64,000 nucleotides of DNA from Peromyscus leucopus. Taxonomy: Eukaryota; Chordata; Mammalia; Rodentia; Cricetidae. Where the stretch lies: contig NC_051071.1 of the NCBI RefSeq assembly GCF_004664715.2, forward strand, positions 33,444,030-33,508,029, in the 5' to 3' direction. The notes beneath the pieces are model-generated. The model made no database searches. It had not been told where the DNA came from and worked only from the letters and a program-made list of their open reading frames with translations. Each line of letters begins with the position of its first letter. Position 1 is the stretch's first letter. Made by a program: the position numbers and the translations under genes. Positions 44,704 to 54,008 of the stretch are shown here, piece by piece.

Positions 44704-44843
44704 TGTTTGTTTTTGGAGACAGGATTTCTTTGTGTAGGCTTGACTGTTCTGGAACTTGAATGTCCAGGCTGACCTCACAGGGATCCACCTGCCTCTGCTT
44801 CTGAGTGCTGGGATTAAAGGCATACATTATCACCACCTGACCA
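44704..44843 (-). mobile_element. B1 SINE
   Basis: 'ggagacaggatttctttgtg', 'ggatccacctgcctctgctt' and 'gagtgctgggattaaaggca' are antisense B1 words. It is nearly complete, with its tail represented by the triplet tract on the left. Confidence 0.92.
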
Positions 44844-45013
44844 TGTTAGACCTCTTATAAATAATTGTCTTTCTTTCATTCAGATCTGGATATTAGATAA
44901 TTATCTAGCACTGTTTGGAGACAAAAGTTAACCATCTTTTTTTCCTGAGATATTTTCTTTAAATGTGGAGCAATCTATGTAGCCCTCCCATGATGTCTCA
45001 TAGACTGCATCTT

Positions 45014-45333
45014 TTTTTTTGAACACTTTTTTTATTTTATAATTTAATTTAATTTTACATATCAGCCATGGATTCCCTTGTTCTCCCCCCTCCCGACCCC
45101 CCCATCTTCCCCCAGCTCACCCCCCCCATTCCCATCTCCTCCAGGGCAAAGACTCCCCTGAGGATTGAGATCAACCTGGTAGATTCAGTCCAGGCAGGTC
45201 CAGTCCCCTCCTCCCAGGCTGAGCCAAGTGTCCCTGCATAAGCCCCAGGTTTCAAACAGCCAACTCATACACTGAGTACAGGACCCAGTCCCACTGCCTG
45301 GATGCTTCCCAAACAGAACAAGCTAATCAACTG
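45014..45333 (-). mobile_element. Severely 5'-truncated L1 3' UTR
   Basis: A T-rich left end (antisense poly(A)) is followed by 'ttacatatcagccatggatt', C-rich sequence, 'caaagactcccctgagg' and 'gcataagccccaggtttc', the antisense 3' UTR of a rodent L1 subfamily shared with 50914-51525. A perfect 15-bp duplication 'catagactgcatctt' occurs at 44999-45013 and 45334-45348. Confidence 0.95.
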
Positions 45334-45411
45334 CATAGACTGCATCTTGATCCCAGATTTCAACCAAAGACTAGAAGAAAGAACACATGATTGTTACTTT
45401 TGGCTTAGGAA

Positions 45412-45412
<1 letters not shown>

Positions 45413-45457
<45 letters not shown>
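45413..45457. repeat. (AT)n microsatellite
   Basis: About 20 TA/AT units in an unassigned interval (45349-46254) that otherwise shows no recognised element. Confidence 0.97.
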
Positions 45458-46254
45458 TATGAAAGGTGAGTGGAAGCTGGAGGAAGGGCCACTAGTAATA
45501 AGAGAATAATAGGACCAATGGATTTATAATGAAATTAAAAATTGTTAAATCAATTATTTGAAAGACAGAAGCTAAACAGACACATATTCTGAACAGTCTA
45601 TGAGAATGCCTAGATGTCCCTATATCAATGGGAGAGTAAGATAGGTGAAGAAAAATCATCATTAAGATAAAAATGAGAATCTAAAAAAATAAGAAATTCT
45701 ATTCATGGGGATAGCAATGACCCCTCAAATGGGACAGGAATCCTGGTAGGAAAGATGGCAAAAACTAGCTGGTAATTAAATTCTTTATAAATTAGAGGAG
45801 GTATAATTTTCCTATACCAGAAGTAAAGGCATATGTGGCCCACAACAGTATAAGCTTATATGGAAAAATGAGAAACCCCAGTTTTTAAGGGGAACCTCAA
45901 CTCTGGGCTCACATTCTCCAGCAAGAGTAATTCATGTTACTAATCTTTCTAGCCATGTTGGCACACTATACAAGGTTTCCTGGTTTTTTCCAAAGTCATC
46001 AAGACAAAACACAAATTCTTTAATATGTCTTACAAAGCTCTTTCTATATTGTGTCTGTAAATATTTCCATTTTGGGAAGTTTCTCCAAACTCTTGGTCAT
46101 GTTTCCTTAAGAGAAAAATATTTCTTTGGATTTGTATCCTTGAAGCATAACTACTTATATACTACAGAATCAACATATTCTTTTCTAATAAGAAAATGCA
46201 TTAAAATAGATATAAGTGAAATAGATGCATTATGTGAGCAGCTATGATCTAGAA
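45458..46254. other. Unassigned AT-rich sequence
   Basis: Nothing is confidently recognised. The composition is compatible with decayed L1, but no ordered match was seen. Confidence 0.35.
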
Positions 46255-46479
46255 CAACAGTTCTCAACCTGTGGGTCATGACCTCTTTGGAGATTGAAAG
46301 ACCCTTTCACAGAGGTCATCTAAGACCTTTGAAAAGCAGAGATATTTACATTATGATTTATAACAGTAGCAAAAATATAGTTGTGAAGTAGCAAGGAAAA
46401 CAGTTTTATGGTTGAGAGTCATCACAACGTGAGGAACTGTATTGAAGGGTTGCAGCATTAGGAAGGTTGAGAACCACTG
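46255..46479. mobile_element. URR1-like non-autonomous hAT transposon
   Basis: This 225-bp unit has inverted termini: the left end 'caacagttctcaacc' and the reverse complement of the right end 'cagtggttctcaacc' differ at three positions. Flanking 8-mers 'atctagaa' and 'ctctacaa' match at six of eight positions, fitting the 8-bp duplication of hAT elements. Internal words such as 'gggtcatgacctctttggag' match the rodent URR1 family. Confidence 0.88.
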
Positions 46480-47086
46480 CTCTACAAAGTCAAAGGAAAC
46501 TGGTTCTGAAATAGACAAATCCACCTTTACAGCTGAAGACTTCAATAGCTATCTATCTAGTCTGTCAACTAACAAGAAAGGCAGTAAATCTCCAGAAAGG
46601 CTCCACAACATACTCAGACAATGGGGCCTGATCGGTACTCATAAGACATGTCACCCAACAGCAGCGGAACACTCAAGTGTGCAGAGAACAAATACCAAAA
46701 TGGATCACTTCCTGCCACTGGGTTATTTCAACTGTCCCTGGCCCTGAATTTGATCACCAGACTAGAAAAATATAAACACACCAAGCAAAGAAAAGTGAAA
46801 TTATGTAGAATATATCCTCTAGCAGCACTATAATCAAACTAGAAATCAATAACAGAAGTAAATGTAAAAAATCCCAAGCTAACAACACACTTCTAATAAT
46901 CCATGAGGCAAAGAAGTCTCAGTGGGCACATTAAACAATATGAGACTGAAGGAAAATAAAAATCTAGCAGACAGAGATCCTTGGGACACAGCTGAAGCCA
47001 TGCCGAAAGGGAGACTGCAGCATTAAATAAAAGAGCTAATGAAAACAAGAGCAGAAACCACTGAATTCCCACCCAGACACAATAGC

Positions 47087-47285
47087 GGCCAGTGCTGCAG
47101 CTCAGCTGGGATAGTACTCGCCCAGCATGCACCAGTTCTGTATTTAATGCCCAACACCTCACGAACCAAGCATGGGGATGCACACAAATCATCTCAGCAT
47201 TTGGGAGTTGGAGACAGGAGGACCAAAACTTTGAATCCTTCTGAGCTCCATAGCATCATGAGATCTTATCGAAAACAAACAAATA
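47087..47285 (+). mobile_element. ID-B1 composite SINE
   Basis: The ID-like half ('gctgcagctcagctgggata', 'cgcccagcatgcaccag') is followed by a B1-like half ('aatcatctcagcatttggga', 'gacaggaggacc') and an A-rich end. It interrupts the decayed L1. Confidence 0.78.
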
Positions 47286-47805
47286 AGCAGAAATAATGAA
47301 GAAGATAAATAAATGAAACAAATAAGTCATTCTTTGAACGGATCAATAAAATTAACGAAATTTTCAGCAGGGCTTAAAAAGGAAAAGATCACAGATTACC
47401 ACTCAGGAACCAAATAGTATCTATTACAGACTGATTCTATAGACTTTAGAATAATAACTAGGGAACTTTATCAATAATCTGAACACCACGCAACAGGTAT
47501 CAAATGGACAAATTCCATGAGAAACAAGCCCAAATCCAGTGAAATAGCATGGAATAGATAATAACCTCACAACACATAAGGAATTTGAATGTGCAGTATA
47601 AAAGCCATCTGAATGTCTACACAGTATCCCTGTAGAATTTTTCAAATGTTTAGAGAGGAACCATATCTCCTATGAACAAAGAAAATAATATTCAATATTT
47701 TAATATAAAGTTAGTACTTTTGTAACCAAATGAAGGTTGTCTTAAACTAAAAACTGCAGACTGACATTTTTCAATGGTATAAACACAAAAAACCTAACCA
47801 AAACC

Positions 47806-47888
47806 AAAGGAGATAGTTCAGTGGTAGAGCTCTCGACTAGCACCCATGAGATACTGTGTTTGACGCCGAACAGAAGAAATAAAAAAGA
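47806..47888 (+). mobile_element. ID SINE, diverged
   Basis: 'aaaggagatagttcagtggt' then 'agagctctcgactagcaccc' and 'gtgtttgacgcc' trace the tRNA-derived ID body, followed by an A-rich tail. Confidence 0.7.
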
Positions 47889-48222
47889 TGGAAAAAAACT
47901 AACAAAGTATTAGAAAACAGAATTAAGCAACTGGAGCATATAAAAAAGAATTATATACTATGGCCAAGTGTTGTTTATTCTGGTTATATAAGATTGGCTG
48001 GAAAATATTTGTTATATGCCGAATTAAACAGGCTAAAAAAATTCACATGATTCTATCAATTAATACAGAAAAGATTTGAGACAAAATTCTCAGATTCATT
48101 TATTGTAGCCCTCTTAGATATAGGTGTGATGAAGAAAAAGGATATCTCAAAGAAATGCTAACATTTTTTCTTAATGATGAAAGATTGTTTCCTCTTAAGC
48201 TCAATACTAGGCAAAGATGTCC

Positions 48223-48369
48223 TTTTTTTTTTTTTTTTAACTTAGGGAGTCTGGACGTGTTCATGTAGAGTTCTTCCTAGGCATGTTCAGTTAACAAATC
48301 TACTCCTGAACATGATATATATTTTTTATTTTTGGAAGGTTTCATATGTTTGTAGAATGTATATTTTTA
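48223..48369. other. T-rich junction sequence
   Basis: A T-run (about 48223-48238) and roughly 130 bp of unassigned sequence lie between the decayed L1 and the next L1 3' end. Confidence 0.5.
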
Positions 48370-49432
48370 ATTAAGAATTTTTTAATTCATTTTACATACC
48401 AATCACAGATCCCCCTCTTCCCTCCTCCCACCTCTCCAGCCTTCCCCCCAACTCACACCCTATTCCCTCCTACAAGAAGGTAAGGCCTCCCATGGGGAGT
48501 CAGCAGAGCCTGGTACATTCAGTAGAGGCAGGTCCAAGCTCCTCCTCCTGCCTCAAGTCTGTGCAAGGTTTCCCATCATAGGTATTGGGCTCCAAAAAGC
48601 CAGCTCATGCACAAGGGATGGATCCTCATCATACTGCCGGGGGGCTGGGGGCTTAAGCAGTTCAAGCTACACAACTATATAGCAGAGGGCCTAGTCTAGT
48701 CCCATGCAGGTTCCATAGCTGTTGGTCTAAAGTTCATGAGTCCCCACTAGTTTGTATAGGTTGTCAACTGTAGGTTTCCCCATCATCATCTCGATGCCCC
48801 TTGCTCATAGAATCCCTCTTCTCTCTCTTCAACTGGACTCCTGGAGCTCGGCCTGGTGTTTGGCTATGAATCTCTGCATCTGCTTCCATCAGTGACTGGA
48901 GAAAGGCTCTGTGATGACAGTTAGGGTGTTCACCGATCTGATTACTTAGGTAAACCAGTTCAGGCACTCTCTCCACTATTTCTAGTAGTCTAAGCTGGGG
49001 TCATCCTTGTGGATTCCTGGGAACTTCCCTAGTACCTGGTTTCTCCGTGTCCCCATGAAGTCTCCCTCTATTATGGTATCTCTTTCGTTGCTCTCCTACT
49101 CTGTCCCTGTTCCAGCTCAACCATCCTGTTCCCTTACGTTCTTAACCCACCATCACCTCCCCTCCATTGCCTCCCCCATCCCCAGTTTACTCTTGGATAT
49201 CTCATCTATTTCCACTTCCCAGGGCAATCCATTATGTCCCTCTTAGGGTCCCCCTTGTTAGCTAGACTCTCTGGAGCTGTGGGTTGTAGTCTGGTTATCC
49301 TTTTCTTTACACCTAGTATCCACTTGAGTGAGTACATACCATGTGTGTCCTTCTGAGTCTGGGTTACCTCACTCAGAATGATATTTTCTGTTCCAAAGGT
49401 TGTCTGATCTTAACTGTTCTTGTTCAACGCAC
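48370..49432 (-). mobile_element. 5'-truncated rodent L1: ORF2 tail and 3' UTR
   Basis: The left end is the T-rich antisense tail, then the C-rich antisense 3' UTR ('catggggagtcagcagagcc', 'cttgtggattcctgggaact'). The right end has the last codons of ORF2 ('gggttacctcactcagaatg', 'tgtgtccttctgagtctggg'). The UTR is of the same type as 6111-7083 and 54097-55039. Confidence 0.93.
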
Positions 49433-49454
49433 TGTTAGAACCTCTAGTTAGGGG

Positions 49455-49830
49455 TTGTGTTGGTTAATATTGTCAACACGATGGGATCTAGGATCATGTA
49501 GGGGACACTCTGGGCTTGAAAGGGTTAGTACCTGTAACAGATTATCTAGAGTAGGTTAACTGATGTGGGGAAGAGCCACACCAATAGCAGCAGGTGCCAT
49601 CCCAAAGGCTGGTGTTCTGGGTTGAAACGCAAATGTGAGCTTAATGTCAGCTGTCATCTTTCTCTGATTCCTGACTGTAGATATAATGTGATCAACTGCC
49701 TCAAGCTACCATTATGTTCATGCCATGATAGACTGTGCCCTGGGACTGTACATCAAGATAACTACCCCCCCTCCTTAAGTTGCTTTCATCAATACTTTGT
49801 CTTACCAGCAAGAAAAGTAACACAAAGACA
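49455..49830 (+). mobile_element. Rodent LTR-like medium-reiterated repeat
   Basis: 'ttggttaatattgtcaacac', 'gtgatcaactgcctcaagct', 'gccatgatagactgtgccct' and 'ccttaagttgctttcatcaa' match a common rodent repeat that ends in 'agaaaagtaacac'. I associate it with RMER-type sequences but cannot name it with certainty. Confidence 0.7.
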
Positions 49831-49839
49831 TAAGAAAAG

Positions 49840-50065
49840 AACGAGATCTCATCTACGGCTTTCAGAAGGTGAGCTCTACCAACAGCAGCATGAGTCTGGA
49901 AGAGAATCTTAGAATCTAGAAAGAAAGGTAACCAGGCAACATCCCAGTTATAGCACATGGATCCTGAGCAGAGGACTCAGGCAAGTCATGTGTCCTGACA
50001 CACAGGAACTGTGAGACATGAGAGGTCCTAAATGCTGTTGCTAGAATTTCTAGCATAGCAATCAG
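49840..50065 (+). mobile_element. Possible MLT1-like MaLR LTR
   Basis: 'cctgagcagaggactcaggc', 'aggaactgtgagacatgaga' and 'taaatgctgttgct' resemble the 3' half of a mammalian MLT1 LTR. Confidence 0.45.
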
Positions 50066-50138
50066 TAAGAGGAACATATGGGAAAGTTTAATTGGAAAAC
50101 TTTCTGTTCAGAATGATTATAAACTCCAGAAAAGCATA

Positions 50139-50215
50139 CTGGGGTGTAGCTCATATTAGAGCATGTGGTTCACATGGATGTAACTCTGAGATCAAACCTC
50201 ATAAGTAAATAAATA
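50139..50215 (+). mobile_element. ID SINE, diverged
   Basis: 'ctggggtgtagctcatatta', 'gagcatgtggttcacatgga' and 'gatcaaacctcataag' followed by 'taaataaataaa' trace an ID element. Confidence 0.6.
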
Positions 50216-51525
50216 AAGAATAATATAAACCATATTTTTAGGATTCTCAAAGTTCACTATAAAATAAGTAAAGCATGTTATAAAACATGGTAGATGATAG
50301 ATACATAGAGTTTATGTTCTCTGTTTACAGTGATAACTAATTGAATTACATATCAGAAAATACCAATAAGATAATGAGAAAGATAATTCATATTTTGTAA
50401 TTAAACAATTCATTTTTAAAATATTCAAGAGTCAACAAATAAAAAGTGAGATTGATATTCTTAATTGAATGAGACTATAATATAATATGTTGAAGTTAAG
50501 GGAGGAAATTTCAATGAATTATATCTGAAATTATTACATAAGAAAGAACTGAAAATCAGTTATCTATTTTTTCAAATTAAAGAGCTCAAAAAGCTGAACC
50601 AAATTAAACACTATTAAAGTGTAATAGAAATACCACTCTTAAAAAACAATGAAATAGAAAATGTTATTCTGCATAATAAAACACTTAATTAAAAATTATC
50701 TCTGAAAATTTGTTATTTCACTTTTTTTTTGTCTTTTTGTTACTTTGATTTTAATTTTTGTAGGTTTTTTTTTAAGAAAGAGTGAGCAAAAATAAAGTTG
50801 GGTGGGTATGGAGGTGGAAAGTTCTAACAGGAGTTTGAGAGGAAAAATACAATAAAAATACATGTATTTAATATATAACACATATATGTGCGTTGGTGGT
50901 GGTGCATGTTTTTTTATTTTATAATTTAATTTAATTTTACATATCAGCCATGGATTCCCTTGTTCTTCCCCCTCCCGACCCCCCCCTCCCGACCCCCAGC
51001 CTACTCCCCATTCCCATCTCTTCCAGGGCAAAGACTCACCTGAGGATTGAGTTCAACCTGGTAGATTCAGTCCAAGCAGGTCCAGTTCCCTCCTCCCAGG
51101 CTGAGCCAAGTGTCCCTGTATAAGCCCCAGGTTTCAAACAACCAACTCATGCACTGAGTACAGGACCTGGTCCCACTGCCTGGATGCCTCCCAAACAGAT
51201 CAAGCTAATCAACTGTCTTACTTATCCAGTGGGCCTGATCCAGTTTGGGGATCCTCAGCTATTGGTTCACAGTTCATGTGTTTCCATTTGTTTGGCTATT
51301 TGTCCCTGTGCTTTATCCAGCCTTGGTCTCAACAATTCTCGCTCATACATACCCTCTTCTTTCTTGCCAGTTGGACTCCTGGAGCTCCACCCAGGGCCTG
51401 GCCTTGGATCTCTGCATTTGGTTCCCTCAGTCATTGGATGGGGTTTCTAGCACAACAATTAGGGTGTTTGGCCATACTATCACCAGAGTAGGTCAGTTCA
51501 GGCTTTCTCTCGACCATTTGCCAGC

Positions 51526-51944
51526 AGCTCCCATCCTGCCCCGGACCTTCCATCTGGACAAAAGGTGAGTGCCTGAGCTCAGCCTAGATCCCATCCCTGG
51601 GCACCAGCCATTCCAGGGAAGACCTGCCCAACTTGGCCCCAGGTTCTGGCCATTGGGCAGGATCCCCTCCACCTCCACTGGGAAGGCTCTCCTTCTCCAA
51701 GACCCCTGGCAGACCCTGTAATCTCCGCGCCCTGCCCCCACGCCCATCCGCCCAAGACCCCAGACACTTCCTGAGAATTAGAGACCAGCCCCCAGCTCCC
51801 ATCCTGCCCTGGACCTCCCATCTGGACAAGAGCTCCCAACCCACCCCAGAGCTCCCATCTGGACAAGAGAGAGAGACTTCCTGAATCTGTCAGCTCTATT
51901 TGGACCAAGTGTGCTGATAAGACCAAGAACGAAACCACAAAGAG
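51526..51944 (+). promoter_or_regulatory. L1 5' UTR with repeated motif
   Basis: A GC-rich block precedes the ORF1 ATG. The motif 'agctcccatc' leading to 'atctggacaa' occurs at 51526-51562, 51794-51830 and, shortened, 51849-51869. The first two starts are 268 bp apart. This may reflect monomer-type promoter repeats as in other rodent L1s, but only one unit plus fragments is present. Activity is unknown. Confidence 0.6.
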
Positions 51945-52549
51945 ATGGACAGACGTCAAGGCAGAAGTACATATAACAAATTGAAGAGCAATACAGTATT
52001 ACCAGAACCTAACCCTCCTCCAACATCTAGACCTGAACATAAAAAAATAGAAGCAGAAGAAACCAGTCTTATGAATAACATCATGAAGAAGGTAGAGGTT
52101 TATATAGAAGGAATCACAAATGAAATTGAGGAAAAGACAAACAAAAAATTGGAAGAACGCTATAAAAAAACTAGAGGAAAGGACAAATAAAGCAGAAGAA
52201 AACAATAAAGCCCTGGAAGAAAACAATAAAGCCCTGAAAGAAAATCATGAAAAAGCAATGAAACAGATGAAGGAAACAGTTCAATACCTGAAAGGGGAAA
52301 TAGAAAAAAATGAAGAAGACACAAACAGAGGGAATGCTGGAAATAGAAAGTCTGAGTAAACGAATGGGAACTTCAGATGCAAGTATAACCAACAGAATGC
52401 AAGAGATGGAAGAGATGATCTCTGGCATTGAAAATACGGTAGAAGAAATAGATTCATCAGTCAAAGAAAACACTAAAGCCAATAAAGTCATGACACAAAA
52501 TGTCCAAGAAATTTGGGACACCATGAAAAGACCAAACCTACGAATAATA
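51945..52549 (+). pseudogene. L1 ORF1 N-terminal fragment, two frameshifts, 3'-truncated
   Basis: ORF1 protein is the L1 RNA-binding trimer subunit. The ATG at 51945 follows the 5' UTR. The frame reads a polar N-terminus and then a lysine/glutamate-rich coiled-coil segment, ending at a stop at 52188-52190. The coiled coil continues in the next frame from about 52165 and in the third frame from about 52310. Each shift coincides with an A7 run (52164-52170 and 52304-52310), suggesting one-base slips. A 21-bp (seven-residue) heptad unit, NNKALEE followed by NNKALKE, is duplicated at about 52201-52242. The sequence stops at the ORF1 segment reading RPNLRII, where the conserved RNA-recognition region would start. 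It cannot encode a functional protein. Confidence 0.88.
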
Positions 52550-52681
52550 TGGTGGTGCATGTTTTTAATTCTAGTACTCAGGAGGCAGAGGCAGGTGGAT
52601 CTCTAAGTTCAAGGCCAGCCTGGTCTACAGAGTGAGTTCCAGGACAACCAGGGCTACACAGAGAAATCCTGTCTCAAAACA

Positions 52682-52684
<3 letters not shown>

Positions 52685-52728
<44 letters not shown>
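52685..52728. repeat. (AT)n microsatellite at B1 tail
   Basis: About 22 AT units immediately 3' of the split B1, probably grown from its A-rich tail. Confidence 0.97.
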
Positions 52729-52731
<3 letters not shown>

Positions 52732-52834
52732 AAAAAGAAAAAAATTAAGTAATAGTAAAAAACCTGTCACTGAATTGATCAATTAAAAGAAGAAAATACA
52801 TGTTACCATCCTCAGTAGTTTCAATGTAATGGAC

Positions 52835-53126
52835 TTTGTAATGGGCATAATCTCATAGCGAGTGGTACTATTAGGAGGTGTGGCTTTGTTGTGGTGAGTA
52901 TGGCTGTGTTGGAGGAAGTGTGTAATGGGCTGAACCTCTGAAACTGTAAGCAAGCTACCCTAATTAAATGTTTCCTTTAGGAGAGTTGCTGTGGTCATGG
53001 TGCCTCTTCACAGCAATAAAAATCCTAAGGGGGCGAGAGTGGGAGAACAGGGGAATCTGTGGCTATTATGAACTAAATGATGTTGTAAAATAAATTTACT
53101 TAAAAAAAAAATCCTAACTAAGATAC
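52835..53126 (+). mobile_element. Rodent medium-reiterated repeat, interrupted by an L1 tail
   Basis: 'attaggaggtgtggctttgt', 'gttggaggaagtgtgtaatg', 'aattaaatgtttcctttagg' and 'gtggtcatggtgcctcttca' followed by 'cagcaata' match a common rodent repeat ending 'aatcctaactaag'. A short L1 tail (53029-53106) interrupts it just before the 3' end. Confidence 0.75.
53029..53106 (+). mobile_element. Very short L1 3'-end insertion (~78 bp)
   Basis: 'gagagtgggagaacagggga' then 'atctgtggctattatg' is the last part of a rodent L1 3' UTR, followed by an A-run. The host sequence 'aaaaatcctaa' is present before (53018-53028) and after (ending 53117), marking an 11-bp duplication whose left A's merge with the tail. 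Confidence 0.85.
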
Positions 53127-54008
53127 CATCTATTGTGGAGTAAAAATGGTTACTGGAGACCACCCACATTTGGAAAGGTAATAAAGGAACATTTTTACAG
53201 CACCATGTCAATAAAATGCAGAAAGATATCTAAAATTGATTTTAAAATTGATGAATTCCTTAAAATTACAACTTAACAAAGCCAGCAATAGGTGGTCGAA
53301 ATATCTGAATAGATTTGTATTTTCTAAGTGCCTGATTGTAATGAGAAATATTTCTCATCTGGAAATATCCAAGGCCAGACAAAGTCCATCAAATCAGATA
53401 AAATGCTGTGCTTTAGAGAATAAACAATCTACACAAACCCTTTCAAGCAAAAAGAAAACAAGGGGATTCTCGCCTTCTTTTTTCATTATAGCAGTATCAC
53501 ACAGACACAAAATATGACAAAGATTTTATAAGAACAAAGTATTGACATGCATCAGGATCCCTCATGTAAACAGAGATAAACATCCTTAATGATTACACAT
53601 CATACCTCAGTTTAGCATAATTAGTTTAGCATTTGAAAGGCAACATGAGCAACCTTCCATAGTCACAATGCAAAGAAAAGTTATATGGCCAAATCAACAC
53701 ATGCATAAAATTTGTTCACGATATAACTAACTCTTGGGAAACTGGAATCAGAAGAAAAATTCCTCCATTGGATCGAAGCTACATATAGTCTCAAGCTAAC
53801 ACCATACTTAGTTGTGAAATATGAAGCCACTTCACCAAGGGATCAGAGGCAAAGCAAAGCTATCCACTCTCAGTATGTCTCTCCAGTCTTGCACTCAAGA
53901 CTGTAACCAATTCAGTAACTCAAGAAAAGGAAAAGCTATGTAAATGAAGAAGAAAAACTCCCATTTACAAGCAGTACAATTGCTGTGCAGAAAATCAAGC
54001 CAGCTTCT

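Larger units (their letters stand above)
46495..48222 (+). mobile_element. Decayed L1 ORF2 copy
   Basis: Ordered L1 ORF2 words include 'actataatcaaactagaaat', 'cttgggacacagctgaagcc', 'aagagctaatgaaaacaaga' and, near the right end, 'tttcctcttaagctcaatac' with 'taggcaaagatgtcc' (the region encoding the reverse-transcriptase core). Many stops and gaps mean no reading frame survives. An ID-B1 (47087-47285) and an ID (47806-47888) interrupt it. Confidence 0.75.
50914..52549 (-). mobile_element. 5'-inverted, internally deleted L1 (twin-priming type)
   Basis: The left part (50914 to about 51525) is antisense L1 3' UTR beginning with its T-rich tail. The right part (about 51526-52549) is sense-orientation L1 5' UTR plus ORF1. 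Both parts lie between one pair of 17-bp duplications (50897-50913, 52550-52566), so they arrived in a single event. The junction falls in 'ccagcagctccc' at about 51521-51528. Nearly all of ORF2 and the end of ORF1 are missing. Twin priming with an internal deletion is the established mechanism that gives this layout. Confidence 0.92.
50890..52680 (+). mobile_element. B1 SINE split by a younger L1
   Basis: The B1 5' end lies at about 50890-50913 and the rest at 52550-52680 ('cagaggcaggtggatctcta', 'aggccagcctggtctacaga', 'ggctacacagagaaatcctg'). The 17 bp 'tggtggtgcatgttttt' is present on both sides of the L1, being the target duplication made from B1 sequence. An (AT)n tract follows at 52685-52728. 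Confidence 0.93.

Noticed and set aside
44482..44836. Arginine/lysine/glutamate-rich frames of 97-113 codons on the minus strand and a leucine-rich frame on the plus strand
   Set aside because: They are translations of the TTC/TCC triplet tract joined to an antisense B1.
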